From Acidobacteriota bacterium (GTDB taxonomy: Bacteria > Acidobacteriota > Terriglobia > Acidiferrales > UBA7541): DNA of 64,000 bases. The stretch's first letter is position 1. Each line of letters begins with the position of its first letter. A program made the position numbers and the translations under genes. The stretch lies in NCBI GenBank assembly GCA_013289825.1, contig JABCZF010000020.1, positions 29,169-93,168 of the forward strand, in the 5' to 3' direction. This document shows positions 17,658 through 26,924 of this stretch, in pieces. The notes below the pieces were generated by a model that worked only from the letters and a program-made list of their open reading frames with translations, ran no database searches and was not told the origin of the DNA.

Positions 17658-20321
17658 TCAGTTCTCGGGCGCGCCCAGAGTAGCCGGCGCCACGTTCCAT
17701 CCTTCCACCACGAGATAGGGCTTTGGACCATCCTGGGACGGGCGCAGAAACTTTGCCGTCACGGTTCGCTTCTCACCGGGCAGGAGAGAAAAGTAGTTGT
17801 CGTCCCAGAAGATTGGCGTGATGTCTTCGCCGTCCTTGCCGTGAGTGACTCGCACGTGCACCATGAATGCTATCGCGTTGCTAGGATTCATCAACGTTAC
17901 ATGAGCCTCGCCGTTTAAGAAGGCTGAACTCGTTCTCAAACTAACCTGCGGCAAAGAATTAAGACCCGTAAGATCCGCAAACTCCGCCTGTGGCGTGTAC
18001 ACCGTATCCTGTCTCTTCGCCCAGTTGAGGGTGTCCGCCTTAGTAGATAGCCAATAGAAATTGTCGCTGACTAGCTCTCCTCCGGGAGCGTGCAATTGCA
18101 ACCGCAGGAAATAAGTCTTGGAAAGGCCATCCACTTTCGGTAGGTCGAATGCCTTGGTGCTGCTGTCGGCGGCGAGATCCACGGTGGCCTCGCGAGAAGC
18201 CTTTTCCGCAGCGTCAATGTTGTACATCTTCGCGCTGACCTTCCTTCCCTCGAGCGCCACGTACATGCTGTTGACCACGGTGACCGAGTTGTCGTCGTAG
18301 GAATACTGCACGTGGACGGGCTCCATAGCCTTCTTCGTGCCGAAGTAGCCGCCCGCAGGTACCAGGTAGTAGTCGTAGAGATGCCAGATCAGCGATGGCC
18401 AACCATTATTGAGCATCCACTGAATCACGCCGGTGGATGTGTACTTATTCCGTCCGTAAGCCTCGAACATCGCGCGCTCGCCGTCGTAGGTCATGGCTTG
18501 GGCTTTTCGTTCGTAATCATCGAGTGATGTGGCTTGCCCATAGCGCCGGTCGAGACCGTCAGTGAAAACATTCACCGTCGTGAAGCGCTCGCCTCCGGAG
18601 TGGTAGTTCCACACTTCGTCGATCGGCCAGAGATGATCCTGGGGAATAAATCGCTCGAGCGATTCGCGCGGTGGAATCGCCGGGCCCGGACTTGTCTCCG
18701 TGTTATAGCCGTAAGCCCCGCCTGCTTTTTTGTCCGCCAGCCAGTACACTGGCGGGACATATTCGTAAGGCCCGGTCATCTTCACGCCCGATTTTCCGGT
18801 GACGGTTGTCTTTTCTTCTGACGCCGAGGAAATAATCGGATTTGGCCATTCCAGGTCTTTCTCGATGCCCAGATACATTTTCTCGACATCGGCAGGCGGA
18901 GGCCCGTCGCTGCCATTTAGCCACACAAAAACGCTCGGATGGTTTCTCAGCCGTCCTATTTGATCCGTCAACGATGCCGCCGCAATTTTCCGCTGGTCGC
19001 CTTTCCAGAGCTTCCAGCGCTCCCAGGCATCGCAGCACGTCCAACCGGGCATCACCAGAATGCCCAGCCTGTCGGTCTTGTCGAAAAATTCGTCGTGGTC
19101 CAAGCGTCCTTCGAGCCGGATGGTGTTCAAACCCATGTCATGTACGTACGCCAAATCCGCGTCGAGCCGCTCCGACGACCAACGCAAGAACATGTCCGGT
19201 GTCCAAGCCGCTCCTCGAATCAGCAATTTGCGGCCGTTAATTTTGAAAAGCCGATAGCCTTTGTCGGTAATTTCGGAGGTCACTTCGCGAATGCCAAACT
19301 TGACGCTGGCGGAATCGGAAGTTTGCCCGTCAGCGGCAAAGCTCAGCTTGGCGGTGTAAAGATTTGGCTCGCCCATCTGGTAAGGCCACCAAAGCTGCGG
19401 GTGCTCGAACTTCAGTTGCGCAAATTCCTCTGGCGCGAAGTGCACTTTCTTCGACTCGCCTGCGCCCAATTCGACTGGCTTCTCTAGCGAAATGCCTTCG
19501 ATATCGCCACGGAAGATCCCTTTCACGGGGTGCTCCGCCGTATTGTGTAAATCGGCGCTGACGGTTAGTGCTGCCGTTCTGTACTCGGCATCCAACTTAG
19601 CCGCCACAAAGGGGTGACGCACCGAAACATCCCCGCTCGTCGTCAAAAACACTTCTTTCCAGATGCCCAAGTCCCTGTCGGCAGGAGTCGGATTCCAATC
19701 GACCCAGGTAATTCCCAAGTCGTCCTTTTGCGGTGCGAATATTTCCAGCGCCAGGGCGTTCATCTTTCCGGCCTGGACGTTTTTGCTTACGTTGAATTCA
19801 AACGCGCGATAGGTTCCAGCCACATCTTTGGCATCGCCGACTTTCACGCCGTTGACCCAGACATTCGCCCGGTAATTAATCCCAAGAAAATCGAGCCACG
19901 AATTCTTCCGCGGGAGGGTCGAGGGCCCCTCAAATTCCGCCCGAAACCACCACGAGCAAAGAAACGGGCTCCCCGCCGGCATGTCCTGGATCGCAAAAAA
20001 CGATTTGTTGGAATAATTCATCCCCGGAAGGGTTTTCAGATTGGTTCCGAAGTACGGATCAGGGTAGGTCTTGTCCGTAACCAGCGCCCCGACAACCGTT
20101 GCCGGCAGGTCGCTCTTATGCCACGACGAGGCATCAAAGCCTGCCGTTGAGGCTTGCTCGCCCGTCACCTTCGCGACGCACGACGACTGAATCTGCCAAT
20201 CCTTGTCGAGGTAGACGCGCGTGCCCGGCTCGGCGGCATCCTGCGCCACGGCTCCCGCCAACCCCGCGAGCAAGATCACCAGCACCAACGCGCAACGGCC
20301 CAACCAAGCGTATCGGGACAT
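17658..20321 (-). CDS. Exported glycoside hydrolase family 2 enzyme, exo-beta-glucosaminidase/mannosidase-like
   Basis: This 887-residue secreted GH2 enzyme has a signal peptide (residues 1-26), a jelly-roll sugar-binding domain, Ig-like domains and a TIM barrel. WLNGSD near residue 470 offers an aspartate where most GH2 enzymes have the Asn-Glu acid/base pair. NTETSPGPAIPP near 540 carries the nucleophile glutamate. This Asp/Glu arrangement is the one known in GH2 exo-beta-D-glucosaminidases (CsxA type), which release glucosamine from chitosan ends; beta-mannosidases are the nearest alternative. The ATG at 20321 follows GGAGGAG. It is convergent with the regulator gene at 15785. Confidence 0.87.
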   Translation of the reverse strand: MSRYAWLGRCALVLVILLAGLAGAVAQDAAEPGTRVYLDKDWQIQSSCVAKVTGEQASTAGFDASSWHKSDLPATVVGALVTDKTYPDPYFGTNLKTLPGMNYSNKSFFAIQDMPAGSPFLCSWWFRAEFEGPSTLPRKNSWLDFLGINYRANVWVNGVKVGDAKDVAGTYRAFEFNVSKNVQAGKMNALALEIFAPQKDDLGITWVDWNPTPADRDLGIWKEVFLTTSGDVSVRHPFVAAKLDAEYRTAALTVSADLHNTAEHPVKGIFRGDIEGISLEKPVELGAGESKKVHFAPEEFAQLKFEHPQLWWPYQMGEPNLYTAKLSFAADGQTSDSASVKFGIREVTSEITDKGYRLFKINGRKLLIRGAAWTPDMFLRWSSERLDADLAYVHDMGLNTIRLEGRLDHDEFFDKTDRLGILVMPGWTCCDAWERWKLWKGDQRKIAAASLTDQIGRLRNHPSVFVWLNGSDGPPPADVEKMYLGIEKDLEWPNPIISSASEEKTTVTGKSGVKMTGPYEYVPPVYWLADKKAGGAYGYNTETSPGPAIPPRESLERFIPQDHLWPIDEVWNYHSGGERFTTVNVFTDGLDRRYGQATSLDDYERKAQAMTYDGERAMFEAYGRNKYTSTGVIQWMLNNGWPSLIWHLYDYYLVPAGGYFGTKKAMEPVHVQYSYDDNSVTVVNSMYVALEGRKVSAKMYNIDAAEKASREATVDLAADSSTKAFDLPKVDGLSKTYFLRLQLHAPGGELVSDNFYWLSTKADTLNWAKRQDTVYTPQAEFADLTGLNSLPQVSLRTSSAFLNGEAHVTLMNPSNAIAFMVHVRVTHGKDGEDITPIFWDDNYFSLLPGEKRTVTAKFLRPSQDGPKPYLVVEGWNVAPATLGAPEN

Positions 20322-20707
20322 AGAGCTCCTCCGAGAAATCGCGCAGCGATTCCATTCTCAGGGATACCTTTCGAGGCATCACGCAGGCCATGTTAAACCG
20401 ATTCAATGCAGCCCTGCAACGGGTGCGGTCATCGACCTTCTCGATCGACAGAATCGCGATGGTGAGGCCGATGAAGGCCTCGCCGTGATCCCCTCGTGCG
20501 GGCTACCTGTATGTCAAAATCGAAAAGTGTTGATGAGCCGGCTGATCCATCCGCTCGTGAACGTGGAGTTTTGTCAGATTAGCAATCGTGGAAAGAGACT
20601 CCCGCCCGGCGCGGAGGAATTCACTGCCCTTCCTAGAAGCTACATCGCCGGAAGCCGGGTAGGGCTGGCGAGGTTCTCGCGGCACTTGTGGTATTCTTGA
20701 AAGCCGT
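20322..20707. other. Intergenic region upstream of tRNA-Leu and GH2 gene
   Basis: I find no gene here. It must hold the leftward promoter of the GH2 gene and the rightward promoter of the tRNA. A 9-bp hairpin (GGTGAGGCC / GGCCTCGCC with one G-T pair, six-base loop) lies at 20461-20484 without a T run. Open frames in this stretch have no plausible codon use or start. Confidence 0.5.
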
Positions 20708-20794
20708 GCCGGGCTGGCGGAACTGGCAGACGCGCCGGACTCAAAATCCGGTGACCGCAAGGTCGTGTAGGTTCGATTCCTATGCCCGGCACCA
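20708..20794 (+). tRNA. tRNA-Leu (anticodon CAA)
   Basis: An 87-nt class II tRNA. The acceptor arms GCCGGGC and GCCCGGC pair perfectly and the CCA end is encoded (20792-20794). The anticodon stem CCGGA/TCCGG holds the loop CTCAAAA with anticodon CAA, reading UUG leucine codons. A long variable arm and a T arm GTAGG-TTCGATT-CCTAT complete the fold. It is followed by a T-rich hairpin at 20894. Confidence 0.97.
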
Positions 20795-20893
20795 CTCCTC
20801 TATAGTTACCCATTGTCAATGTCACTCGCATCCGTGAGATGGTGGTCCCATCGGTCCTTGGACCGGCTCGATAATATTTACAAAAAGCCTTGA

Positions 20894-20918
20894 AAAAACA
20901 CGGTTTTCCGTTGTTTTT
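20894..20918 (+). terminator. Intrinsic terminator downstream of tRNA-Leu
   Basis: An A-rich arm AAAAACACGG pairs with CCGTTGTTTTT (one bulged base) around a TTTT loop, and the 3' arm ends in a T run. It lies about 100 bases after the tRNA and fits a rho-independent terminator for the tRNA transcript. Confidence 0.6.
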
Positions 20919-20938
20919 GTTGGGTTCTGGAAAGACCT

Positions 20939-21003
20939 TGGTTCGTAGGAAGGGGTCGAACCTACGCGGTACTAAGTACCTCAAGATCTGGAGTCCCACA
21001 CTC
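20939..21003 (-). other. tRNA-like 3' fragment without a 5' half
   Basis: On the minus strand the stretch shows an anticodon-like arm (TGGGA-CTCCAGA-TCTTG), a short extra arm GTAC-TTA-GTAC, a T-arm-like GTAGG-TTCGACC-CCTTC with one mismatch, and an ending CCA at 20939-20941. The expected D arm and 5' acceptor strand, which would fall in the 3' end of the neighbouring HAD gene, are not visible. It may be a decayed tRNA gene or an integration-site remnant. It does not match the adjacent tRNA-Leu. Confidence 0.3.
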
Positions 21004-21011
21004 AAGAGGCC

Positions 21012-21611
21012 TTAGGAAACGCTTCTCTCCCACGGTGGAGGAACTTTCACCGAGGCCATTCCCGCCGCCGTCGCGGCCTGAATCCCCATTTCCGTGTCCT
21101 CAAAAACCAGGCAGTTCATCGGCGCCACTCCAAGTTTCGCGGCTGCCAGCAAAAACGCTTCTGCGTCAGGTTTGCTCTTTTCATACTCTCCGGCACAGAC
21201 CAACGCGTCGAATCTATCCAGCAGCTTCAGCGCCTCAAGAGACGCGGTCACAGAGTCCCGCGCGCTTCCCGACACTACCGCAAAAGGAATTCGTCCATGC
21301 TGCGCCTCTATATGCTCCAACACTTCTGGAACAGCTTTAAGCTCCGGAAGCAGTTCGAAATAGAATTCCTCCTTTCGGCGGGCCACCCTCTCCACGGGCA
21401 TGCTCAGTCCATGCTGCTGGTTTAGCGTGGAAATAATCTCGGCAGTGGGCCTGCCACCCCAAGCGTAGAAAAGTTCTTCACTTAATTCGCAATTCCATTC
21501 GGCTAGGGACTTCCTCCAAGCCAGGTAGTGAAGCGGCATGGAATCGGCGATGGTGCCGTCGCAGTCGAATAAATACGCACGAAACAAACCCTCGGGCAAT
21601 TTTAGTTTCAT
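21012..21611 (-). CDS. HAD-superfamily phosphatase, beta-phosphoglucomutase-like
   Basis: This 199-residue cytoplasmic hydrolase has HAD motif I FDCDGTIADS (nucleophile and acid/base aspartates), a helical cap inserted after it, motif II with serine in VVSGSARDSV, motif III lysine in EKSKPDAEAF and motif IV in VFEDTEMGIQAA. The cap type and length match the beta-phosphoglucomutase/phosphatase YqaB-like group, which acts on small sugar phosphates. Substrate unknown. It stands alone and is divergent from the MFS gene at 21666. Confidence 0.88.
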   Translation of the reverse strand: MKLKLPEGLFRAYLFDCDGTIADSMPLHYLAWRKSLAEWNCELSEELFYAWGGRPTAEIISTLNQQHGLSMPVERVARRKEEFYFELLPELKAVPEVLEHIEAQHGRIPFAVVSGSARDSVTASLEALKLLDRFDALVCAGEYEKSKPDAEAFLLAAAKLGVAPMNCLVFEDTEMGIQAATAAGMASVKVPPPWERSVS

Positions 21612-21665
21612 TCCTTATGCTGATCTCCTGTTCGACATTCTAAGCGTACGGCGACAGTTGCGCTA

Positions 21666-23015
21666 ATGGTGCGCTTGCCCGCAGTCCGGCGAGCCGATAA
21701 ACTCCGCGCACCCATGCCGCCCCTAGCGAGCGAGTCCAAGGCGCAGCCCGCAGTTCAACCGCGCCGCCTCGCCGGATTCTGGGCGCTCATCGCGGTGCAG
21801 TTCCAAGGCGCCTTCAGCGACAACGCCCTCAAATGGCTCGTCGCTTTCCTGGTCCTCGACTCCGCGCTCTCGAAAGAGCGCCGCGATCTCTGGTTTGTAC
21901 TTGTCGTGCCGCTGCTTTTCGCCGTTCCCTTCCTGATTTTCTCCATCCCTGGAGGATACTTCGCGGACAAGTACAGCAAGCGCAGCGTTACACTGTGGAC
22001 AAAATTCTTCGAGCTCGGCGTCATGGGCCTGGCAACGTACGCGCTCGCAAGCGATCGCCTCGACATCGCCGGCATCGCTCTGTTTTTGGCCTGCACACAA
22101 GGCGCAATCTTTGGCCCAACAAAATACGGCTTGCTCCCCGAGTTGCTGCCGGTATCCAAGTTGAGCTGGGGCAACGGCATCATCGAACTCGGCACCCTGC
22201 TCGCCGCCATCAGCGCCGCTCTCGCCGGAGGTTTTCTGGCCCAATCCTTTCATGGACGCCAAATTTGGTCCGGCGTCATCTTTCTCGCTCTCACCGTGCT
22301 CGGTCTCCTGGCAAGCCTCGGCATCAGCAAAGTTCCGGCCGCTGATCCCACCCGCCGTTTCGATTGGAACGTCCCCGCCGAATTTTTTCATGAAATTCGC
22401 CGCATGAGGAGCGACTCGACGCTCTGGACCGCCGTCGTCGCCAACACCTTTTTTTGGTTTCTCGGTTCCCTGCTGTTACTGAACATCGTCTTGTACGCCA
22501 CGGACATTCTTCGCGTGGACGACGCACACAGCAGCCACCTCCTCGCAGCTCTCAGCCTCGGCATTGGGATGGGCAGTTTTGCCGCGGGCCTCGCTTCCGG
22601 AAGAAAAATCGAGCCGGGCATGGTCCTTCCCGGTTTAGGCGGCATCCTGTTGATGGCTGCGTGGCTCTCCCGGCCGCACATCAGCTACCTGGCAGTCCTC
22701 GTCGAACTCGCACTGCTCGGCGTAGCCGGAGGATTCTTTGTGGTCCCGGTGAACGCGCTGATCCAACAACGCCCCAGGCCGGAAGAGAAAGGCCGCACCA
22801 TCGCCGTCGCAAACCTGCTTTCGTTTGTGGGCGTCGCCCTGCAGCCCCTCGCGCAGTACGCCATGGTGCGCCTCGGCCACCCTGATCCATCGCGCGTCTT
22901 TTTAATCGCCGCAGCAATGACCCTGCTCATGGGCATCATCCTCGCCCGCATGCTGCCCGATCTTTGGCCGAGGGCCCTCGACTGGACGCGGCTGCGGCCA
23001 AGGGCTACTCTATAG
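21666..23015 (+). CDS. MFS transporter, LplT (lysophospholipid transporter)-like
   Basis: This 449-residue protein has about twelve transmembrane segments. The loop-2 motif GGYFADKYSKRSV and the sequence IFGPTKYGLLPELLP match the LplT family, which flips lysophospholipids across the inner membrane for re-acylation. In enterobacteria LplT pairs with an acyltransferase/acyl-ACP synthetase (Aas), and no such gene is next to this one. The start is uncertain: ATG at 21666 or ATG at 21714, neither with a strong ribosome binding site. The following CHAD gene begins 67 bases downstream on the same strand. Confidence 0.84.
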   Translation: MVRLPAVRRADKLRAPMPPLASESKAQPAVQPRRLAGFWALIAVQFQGAFSDNALKWLVAFLVLDSALSKERRDLWFVLVVPLLFAVPFLIFSIPGGYFADKYSKRSVTLWTKFFELGVMGLATYALASDRLDIAGIALFLACTQGAIFGPTKYGLLPELLPVSKLSWGNGIIELGTLLAAISAALAGGFLAQSFHGRQIWSGVIFLALTVLGLLASLGISKVPAADPTRRFDWNVPAEFFHEIRRMRSDSTLWTAVVANTFFWFLGSLLLLNIVLYATDILRVDDAHSSHLLAALSLGIGMGSFAAGLASGRKIEPGMVLPGLGGILLMAAWLSRPHISYLAVLVELALLGVAGGFFVVPVNALIQQRPRPEEKGRTIAVANLLSFVGVALQPLAQYAMVRLGHPDPSRVFLIAAAMTLLMGIILARMLPDLWPRALDWTRLRPRATL

Positions 23016-23082
23016 CCCCCGTTCGCCAGGGGCTCCGGTCCCTCCCGGCGCAGACGAACGGTTTCCGAGGTCGAGGTTTCCG

Positions 23083-24663
23083 ATGGCTACGGCGATGACC
23101 GCTTCGCGGTCACCCCTCTCATTGATTTCTCCGCGGTCACCGTTCGCCGTTTCTCCGCTCACAGGGTCAAAACCTGAACACCGCGGCCTCTCACACTGGA
23201 TGAACCGCGTTCTGGAGGAGCTTGGAAGTTTGCAAAACTCCCCCGATCGAGACACGGTGCACGATTTGCGTGTAGCCATTCGCCGCTGCCGTTCCCTGGC
23301 GGCGGTGATGGAAGAAGTCGACCCCCACCCCGCCTGGCCGGAAATGCGCAAAGTCGCCCGCAAGCTCTTTCGAGGTCTCGGCAAGCTGCGCGACGAACAG
23401 GTGATGGAAGAATGGATTAAGAAGCTCGGTCCAGAGAATGATCCCCTGCGTGCGCAGTTGCTCGCTTCCCTTGAAACAGGCGAAAAACAAAGCTCCGATG
23501 ATGCCTTGCGCGTGGCTGCAAAATTTGACGAGAAAGAATGGACCCGTCTCGAGCGGGGCCTGCGCCAGCGCATCCGTCTCGTACCCGTGGGAGGCCTGGC
23601 TGCCGAATGCCTGGCCCTCGAGCGCTTCGAGGAAGCAAAAGAACTACACAACCGCGCTCTGCGCACGGAAAGACCCAAGCCCTGGCATTCTCTCCGTATC
23701 GGCCTAAAAAGATTCCGCTACACGCTTGAGGGTTTGCTGCCGGATCACTATGCCGCTTGGAGCGAAAATCTAAAGCGGATCCAGGACCTTCTCGGCGATG
23801 TCCACGATCTGGATGTGCTTTCGGAAATACTGGAAGAAAACAAAACTTCTGATTCCTCCGAATCCTTGAAAGCCTGGCAAGAAAAAATCGCGCACGAACG
23901 TCACGAGCGAATCGAAATCTACCGCCAGCTAACCCTCGGCAAGACCAGCCTCTGGCATGAGTGGCGCCACAATCTGCCGCATGGCCAGCGCCTGGAAGCA
24001 TCAGCGATGGCCCGGCTTCGCTCCACGGCCCGCGCCACCGATCGACATTCGCAGCGCACTGGCCAAGTATCGCGCATAGCGATGCGCCTGTTTGAACTTC
24101 TGCGCCGCGTGGATGCCGCGCCACTGTTCCACGAAGCAGCGATGCGCCGTCTGATGCATGCAGCGGCAAAGCTGCACGGCGTCGGATCCGCCCGCGGCCG
24201 CAACCTTTCGCAAAAAGCGGTTCGCAAATTTCTGCTCCGGCTGACCATTCCGCCCAACTGGACGTCGGAACAATGGGATTTAATGGCCTGGTCGGTTCGG
24301 TTTCACCGCGGACCGGAACCCAGGCAAAAAAACGGCTTTCGAAGACTTCCCGAAGAACAACAAACCGCGGTTCGAGCACTGGCCGGTGTCCTGCGCTTGG
24401 CGCGCGCCCTTAGAAAATCCGGACTCGAAGGAGCCGTCGGTCTGCGCTGCGAAAAATCCACCGAGGCCGTCGTTCTCAGTGTTCCCGGATTGCTCGACAC
24501 AGTCGAAATCGCGGCTCGTCTAGCCGCCGCCAAACATCTTCTCGAATCCGTGCTGGAGAAACCCCTGATCCTGAAATCGGTGCCGAAACCCGAAAAGCCC
24601 CCCGCGCCCATGGCCCATCCGTCCGAGCCACCCGAGGTTGCCGAGGCGCCCGCCCCCGCTTAG
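23083..24663 (+). CDS. CHAD-domain protein with C-terminal Ppx/GppA-HD-like region
   Basis: This 526-residue protein has a CHAD domain at about residues 40-300: the histidine-bearing start VHDLRVAIRRCRSL, GKLRDEQVMEEW, then WHSLRIGLKRFRYTLEG and LGDVHDLDVL. CHAD domains are basic helical bundles that bind inorganic polyphosphate. Residues about 330-505 resemble the C-terminal part of Ppx/GppA proteins, but the HD metal ligands are not evident (LMHAAAKLHGVG in place of MHDTGH). It is convergent with the operon that encodes an intact Ppx/GppA. A polyphosphate-related role is a strong inference, the exact activity unknown. Confidence 0.85.
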   Translation: MATAMTASRSPLSLISPRSPFAVSPLTGSKPEHRGLSHWMNRVLEELGSLQNSPDRDTVHDLRVAIRRCRSLAAVMEEVDPHPAWPEMRKVARKLFRGLGKLRDEQVMEEWIKKLGPENDPLRAQLLASLETGEKQSSDDALRVAAKFDEKEWTRLERGLRQRIRLVPVGGLAAECLALERFEEAKELHNRALRTERPKPWHSLRIGLKRFRYTLEGLLPDHYAAWSENLKRIQDLLGDVHDLDVLSEILEENKTSDSSESLKAWQEKIAHERHERIEIYRQLTLGKTSLWHEWRHNLPHGQRLEASAMARLRSTARATDRHSQRTGQVSRIAMRLFELLRRVDAAPLFHEAAMRRLMHAAAKLHGVGSARGRNLSQKAVRKFLLRLTIPPNWTSEQWDLMAWSVRFHRGPEPRQKNGFRRLPEEQQTAVRALAGVLRLARALRKSGLEGAVGLRCEKSTEAVVLSVPGLLDTVEIAARLAAAKHLLESVLEKPLILKSVPKPEKPPAPMAHPSEPPEVAEAPAPA

Positions 24664-24800
24664 AACGCCTTCTCTAAATGAATTCGCGCAAATGACCTTA
24701 AAGAAAGCCTCACTAAGTCTTTTTGAATTCGCACTTACGAAAAACAGGAGAGGGGGAGCGAAAGACCTCAGCCAGCAGCGTCCCGGTTCGGATCTGGCCG

Positions 24801-25301
24801 CTACTTCCCAGCGCGGCGGAACAGCTTGGGCGGCGCCAGCCAAACCAATTGCCCGTTCGGCGGCGAAACGCGCTTCAATTCGATCAACGCCACGCCCGCC
24901 TTTTTCAAAGACGTAATGTGCTGTTTCGCGCCCAGCGCGGCAGCGATGATGTCATCCAGTTGTGGCGCATGCCCGAAAATAAAAATTGCCGAGGATTGTT
25001 TGTCTTTAGCAAGCTCGCGGAAGAACAGCGTCGGCTCCGCGCCGGGGAGCAGCAGATCCGTGCGCCGAATTTTCTGTTTGGGATAGTCCAGCGCCGCGGC
25101 AAAAATCTCTGCCGTCTCGGTCGCCCGCAGATACGGACTGGAGAGCAGCAGGTCCGGCGCCGCGCTGAGCGCGGCAACCGCCGCGGCTACCCGTTTGGTT
25201 TTCTCGACGCCTTCCTCGGTCAGGTATCTTTCCGGATCGGGCGGGCACTTGGGATCTTCCCGGTCGATCGCGATGCCGTGGCGCACCACATATATCTCCA
25301 T
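24801..25301 (-). CDS. sixA: SixA-type phosphohistidine phosphatase
   Basis: This 166-residue histidine phosphatase has the catalytic RHG motif at the N terminus (IYVVRHGIAIDRED), the LSSPYLRATETAEI segment with an active-site arginine, and the second histidine in IFGHAPQLDDII. SixA removes phosphate from phosphohistidine on phosphotransfer proteins; small relatives act on other phospho-substrates. The ATG at 25301 follows a GGGGG ribosome binding site; the frame extends upstream to 25355 without support. It is the last gene of the leftward operon with Ppx/GppA, beginning about 70 bases after the Ppx stop. Confidence 0.88.
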   Translation of the reverse strand: MEIYVVRHGIAIDREDPKCPPDPERYLTEEGVEKTKRVAAAVAALSAAPDLLLSSPYLRATETAEIFAAALDYPKQKIRRTDLLLPGAEPTLFFRELAKDKQSSAIFIFGHAPQLDDIIAAALGAKQHITSLKKAGVALIELKRVSPPNGQLVWLAPPKLFRRAGK

Positions 25302-25374
25302 CAGCGCTTTCCCCCTTTCAAAAAGATAAACGATATCGCAGCGTCGCAGGAGCAAAACGCAGCGCTAAGTTTCC

Positions 25375-26916
25375 CTACGAACTAGCCTGCCGAAAATAGA
25401 GCCGCACATGAAATTCTTTCTCGAACAGTTCCGCGCTCCGGTTGGCGTCCAGCAAGTCTTCCGCCGCGTCGCCCCGCGCCGTAACCTGCAACCCCACGGC
25501 TCCGTGTTGAAACGCCACGCGCACCTGCATGACTCGCTGACGGTGAGAATGATCCAGCGCCTCAGCAATTCGCAAAATCGCCCCGAGCCGACGCGCAATC
25601 CGCTTGTCGCTGTTGTTCAGCGAAGAATACGCCAGGTGATGTCCGGCGTGCTGCGATTTTCGATTGTGATAACGCACCAGCGCGGCAACGATTGCGCGGT
25701 CCCGCCCTTCCAGACCAGGAATGTCGCCATTCAGCACCAAGTATTCGCCATGCTTGTGATGCCCGCGATGGCTGATCATATGCCCCGTATCGTGCATGAG
25801 AGCCCCGGCCTCCAGCAGCACGCGCGACTGCGCGGGCAAATGGTGCACCGGCTGAAGCTGGTCGAACAGCAGAATGCCCAATTCCCGCACATGCTCGGCG
25901 TGCGTTTGATCCTTTTGCAAGCGGCGCGCGAAGCTCCGTGTTCCCACGAGCAATTGCCGCGCTGCCGCGTCATACCGGTGTGGCTCGGTCCTGGAAAACG
26001 CTTCGCGCGCAATCTCCTGAATCAGTCCTTCGCGCAGCCCCACGCTGGGGATCGAAAAATTCCGGATGTTCAAATAGCGCCCCAGCGTGACAAACGTAAT
26101 CGCGGCTATGCCAATCACGTCCGCGCGGTCCCGCCGGATCCCGTAGCTCTTCATCCGCTGGTGTACATCGCGTGCCACAAGATCCGGCAGCCGCTCGCGC
26201 AGCAAAGAAAGCTCCAGCGTCGGAAGCCCATGCAATCTCGGCCCCGGTGCTATATTTGCCAGGGTTTCCGCGTTTCCTCCCAGCGCCACGGCGACCTGTT
26301 CACCCAGATTCGGCCGCGAAGGCAGCCGCGATTCCAGCAGCGCGCGCACGTACTTGCGGACTTGTTCCGCTTGCACCGGCCGTATCACGCCGGGAATTTT
26401 CAACGTGGTCATCAGCCGCACCGCACCGACGGGCAACTGCGCGCTGTGCTCCACGTTTTGGTCGCGCAAAACGCTGATCTCCAGGCTCCCGCCGCCCAGA
26501 TCCGCGATGCATCGCGGCGGAGACTCCGGCCCCAGCGCCGCAAGGACAGCTACGCGGCCAAGCCGCGACTCTTCTGAGGAATTGATGATTTCCAGAGAAA
26601 TTCCCGTCTTCTCCTTGATCTGCCGCACAAAAGCATGGCGGTTGCGGGCCTCGCGCGACGCGCTGGTAGCCACCGCGCGGTAGCGCGTCACTCCAAACTC
26701 ATCCATGATTGCGTGGAAGTGACGGAAGGCCTTGACGCCCTTTTTGAAGAGCTCTTCGGAGAAGCGGTGCCGCAGAAAAACGCCTTCTCCCAGCCGCAGA
26801 GAGTATCTCTCGCTGATGAGCGGCTCTATATCGAGCGCGGAATATGCCCGCGCGACCGCCAGGCGCACGGCATTGGAGCCCGCGTCGATGGCGGCAATGT
26901 GAACGGGCTCAGACAT
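25375..26916 (-). CDS. ppx: Ppx/GppA exopolyphosphatase-family protein with HD domain
   Basis: This 513-residue protein has the ASKHA-type N-terminal domain (AAIDAGSNAVRLAVA, ATSASREARN, IADLGGGSLEISVL) to about residue 300. A C-terminal HD-type domain follows, with intact metal ligands in the series HAEHVRELG, MHDTGHMISHRGHHKHGEYL and YHNRKSQ. The family removes phosphate from polyphosphate or from pppGpp. The size matches the long Ppx/GppA type. It starts 8 bases after the stop of the kinase-like gene at 26925 and is clearly in one operon with it. I cannot separate exopolyphosphatase from pppGpp phosphatase by eye. Confidence 0.92.
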   Translation of the reverse strand: MSEPVHIAAIDAGSNAVRLAVARAYSALDIEPLISERYSLRLGEGVFLRHRFSEELFKKGVKAFRHFHAIMDEFGVTRYRAVATSASREARNRHAFVRQIKEKTGISLEIINSSEESRLGRVAVLAALGPESPPRCIADLGGGSLEISVLRDQNVEHSAQLPVGAVRLMTTLKIPGVIRPVQAEQVRKYVRALLESRLPSRPNLGEQVAVALGGNAETLANIAPGPRLHGLPTLELSLLRERLPDLVARDVHQRMKSYGIRRDRADVIGIAAITFVTLGRYLNIRNFSIPSVGLREGLIQEIAREAFSRTEPHRYDAAARQLLVGTRSFARRLQKDQTHAEHVRELGILLFDQLQPVHHLPAQSRVLLEAGALMHDTGHMISHRGHHKHGEYLVLNGDIPGLEGRDRAIVAALVRYHNRKSQHAGHHLAYSSLNNSDKRIARRLGAILRIAEALDHSHRQRVMQVRVAFQHGAVGLQVTARGDAAEDLLDANRSAELFEKEFHVRLYFRQASS

Positions 26917-26924
26917 TTCGGAAT

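Noticed and set aside
20640..21005. Open frame covering tRNA-Leu on the minus strand
   Set aside because: It is the antisense of the tRNA and its terminator, with tRNA-derived codons.
23417..24379. 320-codon frame opposite the CHAD protein
   Set aside because: Composition is Arg/Gly/Pro-biased and there is no family match; the CHAD frame is clearly coding.
25408..26577. 389-codon frame opposite Ppx/GppA
   Set aside because: Arg/His/Gln-rich antisense translation of a clearly conserved gene on the other strand.
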